A stretch of DNA of 64,000 nt, taken from NCBI RefSeq assembly GCF_902168435.1, contig NZ_LR656169.1, forward strand, positions 186,001 to 250,000, written 5' to 3'. Position 1 is the stretch's first letter. The number at the start of each line of letters is the position of its first letter. Shown one piece after another: positions 35,353-44,153 of this stretch. Source of the DNA: Bacillus marasmi (GTDB lineage Bacteria; Bacillota; Bacilli; Bacillales; Cytobacillaceae). A program made the position numbers and the translations under genes. Below the pieces are notes generated by a model, which made no database searches, was not told the DNA's origin, and was given only the letters and a program-made list of their open reading frames with translations.

Positions 35353-36129
35353 ATGGCAATCATTCAAAATAAACAGGATCATTGGAATGCAAATTTATAC
35401 GATGAGAAACACGCGTTTGTGTCTCAGTTCGGGCAAAGCGTCATCGAATTATTAACGCCAAAACAGGGAGAAAAGATTCTAGACCTTGGTTGTGGCACTG
35501 GTGATTTAGCCCAAATCATCAACGGTCTTGGAGCAACAGTTGTTGGCGTAGATAAATCGGAAAACATGGTTAAACAAGCCCAAGATAAGTATCCAGACAT
35601 CAGATTCTTTGTTAAAGATGCTACTCAATTAGAATATCACGAAGAGTTTGATGCTGTTTTCTCCAACGCAACGCTTCATTGGGTTAAAGCTCCAAAACAA
35701 GCACTACAAAGCATATATAGCTCGTTAAAGCCAGGCGGAAGATTCGTTGCTGAATTAGGTGGAAAAGGAAATGTACAAAAAATAACTGATGAAGTAATCA
35801 GCCAATACGAAAAACATGGGCAAAAATTTGATATTGAGAAATTCCCTTGGTATTTTCCGAGTATCGGTGAATATACCGCACTAATGGAGGAGGTTGGTTT
35901 CACCGTTGCCTTTTGTGTATATTTTGATCGACCGACACCGTTAGAAGGTGAAAATGGCATCACTAATTGGATTGAGATGTTCGGTTCTAGCCTATTTGCT
36001 GGAATGGACGCAAAAATAAAACAGGAAATTATTACTAATTCTGAAAGCAACTTAAGAAATATTTTATATAAAAATGGTAAATGGGTTGCTGATTATAAAA
36101 GACTTAGAGTGATTGGCATAAAACATTGA
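35353..36129 (+). CDS. Class I SAM-dependent methyltransferase
   Basis: A 258-residue methyltransferase of the UbiE/trans-aconitate type. Motif I is ILDLGCGTGDLAQI, followed by VVGVDKSENMV (acidic end of strand 2), an FVKDATQLEY motif and the post-IV region FDAVFSNATLHWV. The SNATLHWV segment is typical of trans-aconitate methyltransferase-like proteins, but the substrate is unproven. ATG 35353 is 8 nt after AGGGAG. It is divergent from the LysR gene. Confidence 0.85.
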   Translation: MAIIQNKQDHWNANLYDEKHAFVSQFGQSVIELLTPKQGEKILDLGCGTGDLAQIINGLGATVVGVDKSENMVKQAQDKYPDIRFFVKDATQLEYHEEFDAVFSNATLHWVKAPKQALQSIYSSLKPGGRFVAELGGKGNVQKITDEVISQYEKHGQKFDIEKFPWYFPSIGEYTALMEEVGFTVAFCVYFDRPTPLEGENGITNWIEMFGSSLFAGMDAKIKQEIITNSESNLRNILYKNGKWVADYKRLRVIGIKH

Positions 36130-36242
36130 ACGCCAAATAAGTAAAAAAACTCTCCCTGTGTAATAATATCATTTCTTGCACACAATCAATAAATGAGTTA
36201 TGCTCAAACCTATATATAGAAAAGAATGTGTAGGTGAGAAAC

Positions 36243-36641
36243 ATGATTGAAGTCAAGACATCAACACTCAGCGATGGGGAATTAAATCGTGGAGTATTTG
36301 CAACGAAAGACATAACTAAAGGTGAGCTCATTCACCAAGCGCCGGTGATTCCTTATCCAAATGAGGAACACGTTCATATCGAAAAAACATTGCTTGCTGA
36401 TTACGCATTCGAGTATGGAAAAAATCATACAGCCTTACTTCTAGGCTATGGGATGCTGTTTAACCATTCCTATCAACCAAATGCGACTTATGAGATTAAT
36501 TTTCCGAACCATACATTTGATTTCTTTGCCTATAAGGATATCAAGGCTGGCGAAGAAATTTTAATCAATTACAATGGCGACGTAGATGATAATGACCCAC
36601 TTTGGTTTAATAAGGATAATGATCCAGAAAATCAAAAATAA
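36243..36641 (+). CDS. SET domain protein
   Basis: A 132-residue stand-alone SET-domain protein. The fold elements are GELNRGVFATKDITKGELI at the N-terminus, the pseudoknot motif MLFNHSYQPNATYEINF and EEILINYNGD at the C-terminus. There is no pre- or post-SET cysteine cluster. ATG 36243 has AGGTG 6 nt upstream. Bacterial SET proteins of this size are sporadic and their targets are mostly unknown. A shared terminator (36654-36682) follows. Confidence 0.85.
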   Translation: MIEVKTSTLSDGELNRGVFATKDITKGELIHQAPVIPYPNEEHVHIEKTLLADYAFEYGKNHTALLLGYGMLFNHSYQPNATYEINFPNHTFDFFAYKDIKAGEEILINYNGDVDDNDPLWFNKDNDPENQK

Positions 36642-36653
36642 AGAATTTAAAAG

Positions 36654-36682
36654 GATGACACCTCGGTGCCATCCTTTTTTAC
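36654..36682. terminator. Bidirectional terminator between the SET gene and rnz
   Basis: AAAAGGATGACACC and GGTGCCATCCTTTT with a 2-nt apical gap, then T-run; serves both convergent genes. Confidence 0.85.
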
Positions 36683-37614
36683 ATATCTTGTTTTTGCATC
36701 GGTATTTCAAATTCTTTAAAATCCTCAGCAATATCCGTTTTTGGAAACAGCTCCTGCGCTTCAAGGAGTAGTTGTTTTGACGCTTCGCGATCGTAACGAG
36801 AACTTATATGTGTTAAACACAATTTCTTCACGCCCGCTTCGATCGCAATTTGGGCAGCTTGATGGGTAGTTGAATGGAAATAATCATGCGCTAAGGATTC
36901 TTCTTCTTTTGAAAAAGTAGCCTCGTGAACGAGTAAATCAGCTTGATGGGCTAATTTAGCAGCATTTTCACATTTTCTCGTATCACCGAGGATTGTGACA
37001 ATTCTTCCTTTTTGCACAGGTCCTAAGTAATCCTTTGCGACAATGACCGTACCATCCTCAAGCACGGTATTCTCACCATTTTTTATTTTTTTATAAATGG
37101 GGCCTGGTTTAATTCCTGCTTGGGCAAGCTTATCTGCCTGCAAACTTCCTGGACGGTCCTTTTCGGTAATGCGGTAACCGAACGAAGGCACTCCATGCTC
37201 TAACGGGAGTGTTTCTACAACAAATTGTTCATCTTCAAAAATCGCTCCTGGTTCAATCTCCACGACTGATAAAGGATATTTTAAATAGGTTTGACTAACT
37301 GATAGGCTTATTTCAATAAAATCTCGTAAACCTTTAGGTCCATAAACCGTCACTTCGGTTTCCCCTCCCTGAAACGAGCGGCTCGAAAGCAGACCGGGTA
37401 AACCATAAATATGATCACCGTGAAGATGAGTAATAAAGATTTTTTCAATTCGACGTGGCTTAATTGAAGTATGTAAAATTTGATGCTGCGTTGCCTCTCC
37501 GCAATCAAACAGCCAAATACTGCCCCGCTCTTCTAACAGTTTTAACACAATCGATGTAACATTGCGAAGCTTTGCGGGAACCCCTGCTCCGGTTCCTAAA
37601 AAGAAAATCTCCAC
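36679..37614 (-). CDS. rnz: Ribonuclease Z
   Basis: tRNA 3'-processing endonuclease (metallo-beta-lactamase fold). The 311-residue protein begins [18 protein letters not shown] and has the zinc motif THLHGDH (63-68 region). An exosite region lies in the middle, VLVHEATF-type residues appear in [14 protein letters not shown], and a final histidine in CLTHISSRY. It starts at GTG 37614, 8 nt after AAGGAG; the frame extends to 37638 without support. It is divergent from zwf, the same neighbourhood as in B. subtilis. Confidence 0.94.
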   Translation of the reverse strand: MEIFFLGTGAGVPAKLRNVTSIVLKLLEERGSIWLFDCGEATQHQILHTSIKPRRIEKIFITHLHGDHIYGLPGLLSSRSFQGGETEVTVYGPKGLRDFIEISLSVSQTYLKYPLSVVEIEPGAIFEDEQFVVETLPLEHGVPSFGYRITEKDRPGSLQADKLAQAGIKPGPIYKKIKNGENTVLEDGTVIVAKDYLGPVQKGRIVTILGDTRKCENAAKLAHQADLLVHEATFSKEEESLAHDYFHSTTHQAAQIAIEAGVKKLCLTHISSRYDREASKQLLLEAQELFPKTDIAEDFKEFEIPMQKQDM

Positions 37615-37770
37615 AAAAACAACTCCTTCCCGTTCCATTCCAACCTAAAATTAGCTTTCTATACACCATTATCATAAAGAAAACTATATCATAACTCATA
37701 AACAGTAGCCTAAATCATTTCATTCTCCCCTAAAAGTTTTAGGATATAGAATCATATTTAGAAGAAAACT

Positions 37771-37785
37771 AAACAATAATTATCA
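37771..37785 (-). promoter_or_regulatory. Weak Fur-box-like sequence upstream of zwf
   Basis: Minus strand TGATAATTATTGTTT matches the Fur 7-1-7 box (TGATAATNATTATCA) perfectly in the first half and poorly in the second. It lies in the 280-bp gap between rnz and zwf. Confidence 0.25.
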
Positions 37786-37894
37786 CTAATATTTGCTAAA
37801 TACAGGACTTAACGATACAATTTTATATTTGTAAAGAACATAAATGAATGGACTACATATTCTTTAGAATTTTAATAAAGAGAGGTACAGCATT

Positions 37895-39397
37895 GTGAAC
37901 CAAAGTGAAAAACCAACCGCATTAATTATGATTTTTGGAGCAACTGGTGATTTGGCAAATCGAAAGCTCTTTCCCTCCCTCTATCGACTTTATCAAAAAG
38001 GGAAATTAGATCGTTTTGCAGTTGTCGGTGTAGCACGTCGTTCCATTACTAACGAACAATTTCAGCAAAACGTAAGGGATTCGATTCTTTCCGCAGATTC
38101 GAACGACACAAATATTGATGACTTCATCTCACGCTTTGTTTATCACTCTCATGATGTGACAGATTCAAATTCATACGCTACGCTTAATCAAATTTCAGAC
38201 GAGCTGGACCAACGTTACCAGCTTGATGGGAATCGAATCTTCTATTTAGCGATGGCACCCGAATTTTTTGGCACGATTGCCGAGCATCTAAAAATGGACG
38301 GCTTAACGAATGTTGCCGGTTTTAAACGCTTGGTGATTGAAAAACCATTCGGACGCAGTTTAGAGTCAGCTCAAAAATTAAACGAACAAATTCGCACTGC
38401 TTTTGCCGAAAACGAGATTTATCGGATCGACCACTACTTAGGCAAAGAAATGGTCCAAAATATTGAAGTGATTCGTTTTGCGAACGCGATGTTCGAGCCG
38501 CTATGGAATAATCGCTATATTTCAAATATACAAATCACTTCAAGTGAAACGCTTGGTGTTGAAGAACGGGGTCGCTACTATGAGACAAGTGGAGCTCTCA
38601 GGGATATGGTGCAAAATCACATGCTTCAAATGGTTGCTCTACTGGCAATGGAGCCACCTATTCGCCTAACTACTGAGGAAATCCGTTCGGAAAAAGTGCG
38701 CGCTCTTCGTTCGTTGCGACAGATTAGCGGTGAAGAAATCAATCAATACTTTGTACGTGGTCAATACGGTGAAGGCAACCTTAATGGAGAGGAACTTGTG
38801 GCATACCGAAATGAAGATATGGTTGACCCGAAATCCAATACCGAAACTTTCGTCGCTGGAAAATTAATGATTGATAACTTCCGTTGGGCCGGAGTTCCAT
38901 TTTACATTCGAACTGGAAAAAGAATGCTAACTAAGCAAACAAAGATTGTTGTCCAATTCAAGGACATTCCGATGAACCTGTATTATCAAACTGAACAGGA
39001 GCTGCAACCGAATTTGCTTGTTATTCATATTCAGCCTGAAGAAGGTATTACGCTTCACTTAAACGCTAAAAAGAGCGGACAGAGCCTTGCTGCAAAACCT
39101 GTGAAGCTAAGTTATGCTAATCGCGGTATCGACGGAATAAACACGCCGGAAGCCTATGAGAAGCTATTATATGACTGTATGCGTGGTGATGCTACCAACT
39201 TTACGCATTGGGATGAAGTAGCTTTATCTTGGAGTTTTGTCGATAATATTTCAAGGGTTTGGGAAAATACACCTGAAGTGAGCTTTCCAAATTATGAATC
39301 CAACACGATGGGTCCAAAAGCTGCCCACGATCTCCTAGAACGAGATGGTTTCCACTGGTGGCCAGTTACAATGCTTGATGTTGAGACTTGCAAATAA
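37895..39397 (+). CDS. zwf: Glucose-6-phosphate 1-dehydrogenase
   Basis: First enzyme of the oxidative pentose phosphate pathway. The 500-residue protein has the coenzyme motif GATGDLA (15-21), the active-site DHYLGKE (179-185) with its catalytic histidine following in ETSGALRDMVQNHMLQM, and IRTGKRM in the substrate site. It starts at GTG 37895, 9 nt after AGAGAGG. It converges on gndA, the third enzyme of the pathway, across a 556-bp repeat-bearing gap. Confidence 0.96.
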   Translation: MNQSEKPTALIMIFGATGDLANRKLFPSLYRLYQKGKLDRFAVVGVARRSITNEQFQQNVRDSILSADSNDTNIDDFISRFVYHSHDVTDSNSYATLNQISDELDQRYQLDGNRIFYLAMAPEFFGTIAEHLKMDGLTNVAGFKRLVIEKPFGRSLESAQKLNEQIRTAFAENEIYRIDHYLGKEMVQNIEVIRFANAMFEPLWNNRYISNIQITSSETLGVEERGRYYETSGALRDMVQNHMLQMVALLAMEPPIRLTTEEIRSEKVRALRSLRQISGEEINQYFVRGQYGEGNLNGEELVAYRNEDMVDPKSNTETFVAGKLMIDNFRWAGVPFYIRTGKRMLTKQTKIVVQFKDIPMNLYYQTEQELQPNLLVIHIQPEEGITLHLNAKKSGQSLAAKPVKLSYANRGIDGINTPEAYEKLLYDCMRGDATNFTHWDEVALSWSFVDNISRVWENTPEVSFPNYESNTMGPKAAHDLLERDGFHWWPVTMLDVETCK

Positions 39398-39430
39398 GAA
39401 AAGCTCCAACGCCTAGGCGCTGGAGCTGAC
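39394..39430. repeat. Remnant of the GC-rich palindromic repeat
   Basis: Immediately after the zwf stop, AATAAGAAAAGCTCC and GGCGCTGGAGCTGAC are the two ends of the 6019-6316 repeat family fused with the middle missing. The result is a compact hairpin GCTCCAACGCC/GGCGCTGGAGC. Confidence 0.6.
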
Positions 39431-39449
39431 CACTGCTCATGGTAAAAAT

Positions 39450-39497
39450 TATAAAACCCGCATCTAAGTTCAATTCGAAGATGCGGGTTTTTTTAAA
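39450..39497 (+). terminator. Terminator of zwf
   Basis: AAAACCCGCATCT...AGATGCGGGTTTT followed by TTT. Confidence 0.9.
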
Positions 39498-39667
39498 AAA
39501 ATACGGCATGTAAGGTCTTTTCGTTGTGGGTTTTATTGAATTTTAGGAAAAAAGCGAGGTATTTTTGCTACAAATTAATGATTTCGGTAGGAAAATCCTC
39601 TATTTTTAAAAAAATTATAGGATTCTATTTAAAATAGCTAATTTTTTATATCATGCTAAAAATTATT

Positions 39668-39870
39668 TGCACGACTTTTCCGTGATATGCACACGAAATG
39701 GTGGATATACGATATTTGAAAAAATATATGATACAACTTTTCGGATATATGCACGACTTTTCAAATATATGCACAACTTTTAAGGATCACCGAGAAAATA
39801 TGCACACAAAACTTCTATATGAACAGAATCCTCCATATATGCACATCCTTCTTCTGGTACTGTATCCTAT
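39668..39870. repeat. 20-21-bp tandem array, core TGCACGACTTTT
   Basis: Cores start at 39668, 39688, 39708, 39729, 39750, 39770, 39801, 39820, 39840 and 39861. Intervals are 20, 20, 21, 21, 20, then one of 31, then 19, 20, 21 bp. Units have TGCAC(G/A)ACTTTT followed by about five variable bases and ATA. The array lies between the terminators of the convergent zwf and gndA genes, so it may be largely untranscribed. The core ATGCACGACTTTT is nearly identical to the minus-strand core of the 29091 array. Confidence 0.8.
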
Positions 39871-39903
39871 CAAAAACTCCTTAAACCCCAACCATCCAAA
39901 AAA

Positions 39904-39940
39904 ACAAAAAAAGACGACTCCACCAAAGGAAGTCGCCCTC
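39904..39940 (-). terminator. Terminator of gndA
   Basis: Minus strand GGCGACTTCC, 4-nt loop, GGAGTCGTC-type arm followed by TTTTTTTG. Confidence 0.85.
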
Positions 39941-39953
39941 TAAAACACAAATC

Positions 39954-41366
39954 TTATTTCTCCATCCACTCAGTATGGAAGGTACCTTCTTTGTCAATGC
40001 GTTGGTACGTATGCGCACCGAAGTAATCGCGTTGTGCTTGAAGGAGATTAGCAGGTAATGTCTCTAAGCGGTAGCTATCATAATAAGACAGTGCCGCTGA
40101 AAAACATGGTACTGGAATTCCATTTTGTACAGACGCACCGATTATTTCGCGAAGAGAATCTTGATAGCTTTCAACAATCTCTTTGAAATATGGGTCGAGC
40201 AATAAATTTTTCAAGCCTGGCTCACGGTCGTAAGCATCCTTGATTTTTTGTAAAAATTGAGCACGGATAATGCAACCACCGCGGAATATCATCGCAATAT
40301 CACCGTATTGCAAATCCCAATTATACTCTTCAGACGCTGCACGCATTTGTGCAAATCCTTGTGCATAAGAACAAATTTTGCTCATGTATAAAGCTTTGCG
40401 AACCGCTTCGATAAATGCTTGTTTATCACCTGTAAACGGCTTAACAGAAGGACCCTTTAGCAGCTTGCTTGCGGCAACTCGCTCATCCTTCATCGCCGAA
40501 ATAAACCGAGCGAAAACAGATTCAGTGATAATTGGCAGTGGCACACCTAAATCAAGCGCACTTTGACTCGTCCATTTTCCGGTTCCTTTTTGACCAGCTG
40601 TATCCATAATTAAATCAACTAAAGGTTTACCTGTTTCCTCATCAACCTTAGTGAAAATATCAGCTGTAATTTCAATTAAGTAGCTATCAAGTTCGCCCTT
40701 ATTCCATTCGGAAAATACCTCATGAAATTCGGCTGCACTTAGGCCTAATGTATGCTTCAATAAAAAATAAGCCTCACAAATTAATTGCATATCACCATAT
40801 TCAATCCCGTTGTGCACCATTTTCACGTAATGTCCGGCACCATCCGGACCAATGTATGTTGTGCAAGCCTCACCATTTACTTTTGCTGAAATGGCTTCAA
40901 AAATCGGCGCCACTAGTTCATGTGCTTCCTTTTGTCCCCCAGGCATTATCGATGGACCTCGCAGAGCACCTTCCTCGCCCCCGGAAACGCCTGTGCCAAT
41001 AAAATGAATACCAAGCTCACTTAATTCCTTATTACGGCGCTGTGTATCAACAAAGAAGGTGTTACCACCATCGATGACGATGTCGCCTTTATCAAGTAAT
41101 GGCTTTAACTGCTCAATTGTGGCATCCGTTGCTCCACCCGCTTTTACCATTAGGAGGATTTTGCGAGGTTTTTCTAATGAAGAAACAAATTCCTCAAGTG
41201 TATATGTACCGACAATATTTTTTCCTGTCGTTTCTTTTACCATTTCATCCGTTTTCTCACGTGAGCGGTTGTAAACAGAAACCGTATACCCCCGGCTTTC
41301 AATGTTCATTGCGAGATTTTTTCCCATGACGGCTAAACCAATTACGCCAATTTGTTGTAAACTCAT
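39954..41366 (-). CDS. gndA: 6-phosphogluconate dehydrogenase, decarboxylating
   Basis: Third step of the oxidative pentose phosphate pathway (6-phosphogluconate to ribulose-5-phosphate). The 470-residue protein has the coenzyme motif [20 protein letters not shown], the family signature [21 protein letters not shown], and the catalytic lysine and histidine region [20 protein letters not shown]. Length and motifs fit the NADP-dependent GndA (YqjI) found next to zwf in B. subtilis. Confidence 0.95.
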   Translation of the reverse strand: MSLQQIGVIGLAVMGKNLAMNIESRGYTVSVYNRSREKTDEMVKETTGKNIVGTYTLEEFVSSLEKPRKILLMVKAGGATDATIEQLKPLLDKGDIVIDGGNTFFVDTQRRNKELSELGIHFIGTGVSGGEEGALRGPSIMPGGQKEAHELVAPIFEAISAKVNGEACTTYIGPDGAGHYVKMVHNGIEYGDMQLICEAYFLLKHTLGLSAAEFHEVFSEWNKGELDSYLIEITADIFTKVDEETGKPLVDLIMDTAGQKGTGKWTSQSALDLGVPLPIITESVFARFISAMKDERVAASKLLKGPSVKPFTGDKQAFIEAVRKALYMSKICSYAQGFAQMRAASEEYNWDLQYGDIAMIFRGGCIIRAQFLQKIKDAYDREPGLKNLLLDPYFKEIVESYQDSLREIIGASVQNGIPVPCFSAALSYYDSYRLETLPANLLQAQRDYFGAHTYQRIDKEGTFHTEWMEK

Positions 41367-41498
41367 GCTTTAACTTCCCTTCTTGCACTATATTCCTTCT
41401 ACAAAATCACTCTTACTACTTTAGCAAGATTCACCACCAGATTCAACTTTTTACCTATACCCTATTATTTTGACAAAAGCACGAATAGAATAAACAAG

Positions 41499-42776
41499 TT
41501 ATTCAAACTCTTTTTTAGGAAAATCCCGCAAGAAATCCTTATTAAAACTCGTATCAGTACCTATTGTTGATGTGGGTGGTTTGACAGGAGCGATATCTGC
41601 CGCTTTTTCAATAATATGTTTACCAAATTTCTGTCTCAGTGATTCCATTGTTTCGTATAAAGGCTCTTTTCGCGCATCTTTTTCAAAAGAAAAAATATCA
41701 AGCTGTTTAACAGCTTCATCTTGTTCAACAAGATCGGTTCCGGTTACTCCTAACAGTCTGACTGCCTCGCCATCCCAATTCTTTAAAAATAGCCCCTTAG
41801 CGGCGAGATTTATCTCTTCAGGGGTTTGGATAGGGTTAGTTAGCTTTCGACTGCGTGTAATCGTTTTACGGTCTTTATAACGGATTGTGACCCCAATCGT
41901 TTGCGCCATAACTTTTTTGTTTTTTAGTCGTCCGGAAACTTTAGCAACCAGTCCTTCTATGACAAGTAGAAGCTGATGCTGATTAGTTATATCCCTCGAC
42001 AACGTGGTTGAATTACCAATGCTTTTAATATCATAAATAGATTCTGGATTAACCGCGCGATTATCTATGCCGTTTGCTCGATTTTTCAAACGGGGTCCGT
42101 TAATACCTAACAAGGCCTTTAATTGAATTTCATTGGCGTTTGCTAAATCTCCAATGGTTTTTATACCTAATGGTGCTAATTTTTCAGCGGTCTTTTTCCC
42201 CACGCCATGCATTTCACTTACTTCCATTGGCCAAAGTACAGTTTCAACATCCCGCTTCCGCAACACCGTTATTCCTAATGGTTTCTTCATATCAGAAGCC
42301 ATTTTAGCTAGAAATTTATTCGGTGCTATGCCAATACTACATGGCAAATCGTGGATATGAAGTAGCTCAGTTTGAATTTGCTCGGCAATCTGGAGTGGCG
42401 AACCCATGAGAAAGCAATCGGTAATATCGACATACCCTTCATCAATTGAGACTGGCTCAACTAGTTCTGTGAAGCTTCGTAATAATTCGAACATTTTCAT
42501 TGAAGCTGCTCGATATCGGTCAAAATTAGGCTTTCTTACAATCAATTGAGGACACAATTTCTTTGCTTCCCATAAAGGCATCGTTGTTTTAACTCCCATT
42601 TTACGAGCTTCGTAACTACAGGTGACAATAATTCCGCGCCTTTCCTCAGGATTTCCAGCAATGGCAAGTGGTTTCCCCTTCAATGATGGATCATGTGCCA
42701 TTTCAACGGACGCATAGAAGCTATTCATGTCAACATGAAGTATTACTCTGCCGTTTTTCGGGTACATCTCCTTCAT
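41499..42776 (-). CDS. dinB: DNA polymerase IV (Y family, PolY1)
   Basis: Error-prone translesion polymerase. The 425-residue protein has VILHVDMNSFYASVEMAHDP (first catalytic aspartate and steric-gate region), EPVSIDEGYVDIT (catalytic D-E), the HhH region MHGVGKKTAEKLAPLGI and a C-terminal clamp-binding stretch KQLDIFSF. ATG 42776 has GGGAGG 8 nt upstream; the frame extends to 42803. Corresponds to yqjH of B. subtilis. No SOS box is evident in front, unlike uvrX. Confidence 0.93.
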   Translation of the reverse strand: MKEMYPKNGRVILHVDMNSFYASVEMAHDPSLKGKPLAIAGNPEERRGIIVTCSYEARKMGVKTTMPLWEAKKLCPQLIVRKPNFDRYRAASMKMFELLRSFTELVEPVSIDEGYVDITDCFLMGSPLQIAEQIQTELLHIHDLPCSIGIAPNKFLAKMASDMKKPLGITVLRKRDVETVLWPMEVSEMHGVGKKTAEKLAPLGIKTIGDLANANEIQLKALLGINGPRLKNRANGIDNRAVNPESIYDIKSIGNSTTLSRDITNQHQLLLVIEGLVAKVSGRLKNKKVMAQTIGVTIRYKDRKTITRSRKLTNPIQTPEEINLAAKGLFLKNWDGEAVRLLGVTGTDLVEQDEAVKQLDIFSFEKDARKEPLYETMESLRQKFGKHIIEKAADIAPVKPPTSTIGTDTSFNKDFLRDFPKKEFE

Positions 42777-42822
42777 CAAAGTCACCTCCCATGTCCAGTT
42801 CATTACTCATAGTATAGCAAAC

Positions 42823-42855
42823 AAAAGAGGACGAAATCTCGCCCCCTTCACAAGT
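42823..42855 (-). terminator. Terminator after the YqjE peptidase gene
   Basis: Minus strand GGGGGCGA, 4-nt loop, TCGTCCTC (two G-T pairs), then TTTTGTTTG. Confidence 0.65.
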
Positions 42856-42861
42856 GAAAAA

Positions 42862-43986
42862 TTAATTTCCAGCTACCTCTTCGATAATCGCAACCGTCAT
42901 TTCTGCTAATTTATAAAGCTCTTCAATTGGCATCCGTTCATTTGTAGTGTGGATATCCTCATAGCCTACAGCAAGATTCACAGTTGGAATCCCAAATCCA
43001 GCAATGACATTGGCATCACTTCCACCACCACTATGCTGTAATTCGCAGCTTCTGCCGATTTGTCCAGCAGCTTTCCGTGCCACCTCAACTACATGGTCTC
43101 CTGCACCAAATTTAAAGCCAGGATACATAACTTCAATTGTAACCTCTGCCGTTCCACCCATTTCCTTTGCAGCACTTTCAAAGGCTACTTTCATGCTATT
43201 GGCTTGCTTTTCCATTTTTTCAGGAATCAACGAACGTGCTTCTGCTAAAATATCGCAGCGATCAGCGACAATATTCGTTTGTTTTCCACCTTCAAAGCGA
43301 CCGATGTTGGCTGTAGTTTCTTCGTCAATTCTTCCTAAGGACATTTTGGCAACAGCCTTGGCAGCAATCGTGATTGCTGAAATCCCTTTTTCAGGGGCTA
43401 CACCAGCATGTGCGGTTTTCCCGTGAATTATGGCAGTAATTTTCGCTTGTGTTGGCGCAGCTACCACGATATTACCAACCTTACCATCACTATCTAAAGC
43501 GTAGCCATATTTCGCGGTGATGAGCTTTGGATCTAATGCTTTAGATCCGTGTAGTCCAGATTCTTCACCAACGGTAATCACAAATTGAATAGTGCCATGA
43601 GGAATATTTTGTTCTTTTAATACGCGAATCGTTTCTAGCATCACAGCTAGTCCCGCTTTATCATCTGCACCTAGAATCGTCGTTCCATCCGTTACGACAT
43701 ATCCATCTTTAATGCTCGGCTTTACACCTTTACCAGGTACCACTGTATCCATATGTGAAGTAAAGTAGATGGTGTCTACTCCTTCTTTCGTACCGTTTAG
43801 TGTACAAATTAGATTTCCAGCACCATGCCCGGTGATGGAGGTGGTATCGTCTTCAAATACGTCTAACCCCAATTGCGTAAACTTTTCTTTTAGCACTTTA
43901 GCAATTTCTGTTTCAAATTTTGTTTCCGAATCAATTTGGACGAGTTCTAAAAACTCATTTAATAAACGTTCTTGATTAATAACCAT
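42862..43986 (-). CDS. yqjE: Tripeptidase T-like M20 metallopeptidase YqjE
   Basis: Zinc aminopeptidase of 374 residues. Metal and catalytic residues are visible as H78 and D80 (FTSHMDTVVPG), D108 in LGADDKAGLAVM, E141-E142 in VGEESGLHGS and a final histidine in EDIHTTNERM. A dimerisation domain with HGKTAHAG lies in the middle. GGAGG lies 8 nt before the ATG. It is probably a separate unit between the carboxyltransferase gene and dinB. Likely recycles peptides; the true substrate is unknown. Confidence 0.9.
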   Translation of the reverse strand: MVINQERLLNEFLELVQIDSETKFETEIAKVLKEKFTQLGLDVFEDDTTSITGHGAGNLICTLNGTKEGVDTIYFTSHMDTVVPGKGVKPSIKDGYVVTDGTTILGADDKAGLAVMLETIRVLKEQNIPHGTIQFVITVGEESGLHGSKALDPKLITAKYGYALDSDGKVGNIVVAAPTQAKITAIIHGKTAHAGVAPEKGISAITIAAKAVAKMSLGRIDEETTANIGRFEGGKQTNIVADRCDILAEARSLIPEKMEKQANSMKVAFESAAKEMGGTAEVTIEVMYPGFKFGAGDHVVEVARKAAGQIGRSCELQHSGGGSDANVIAGFGIPTVNLAVGYEDIHTTNERMPIEELYKLAEMTVAIIEEVAGN

Positions 43987-44090
43987 CTAGCTAACCTCCA
44001 TACTGTAATAATCACTTATTAAGTATACAGTTTCATGATTAATTCTAGCAAATCAGAACAAATCTGGATGGATATCCCTACTTTTTTAAA

Positions 44091-44137
44091 AAATAAAAAA
44101 ACGCACAACAGAGGCTGACTCTGCTGTACGTTTTTAT
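44091..44137 (-). terminator. Terminator after the acyl-CoA carboxyltransferase gene
   Basis: Minus strand ACAGCAGAG...CTCTGTTGTGCGT followed by TTTTTTTATTTTTT. Confidence 0.88.
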
Positions 44138-44153
44138 CAATTGTTTAATAGAA

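Noticed and set aside
37771-37785. Functional Fur box before zwf
   Set aside because: Only one half matches; listed as a weak site and not as a finding, since zwf is not an iron gene.
39698-39943. 81-codon plus-strand frame over the 39-kb array
   Set aside because: Covers the repeats and the gndA terminator; no ribosome site.
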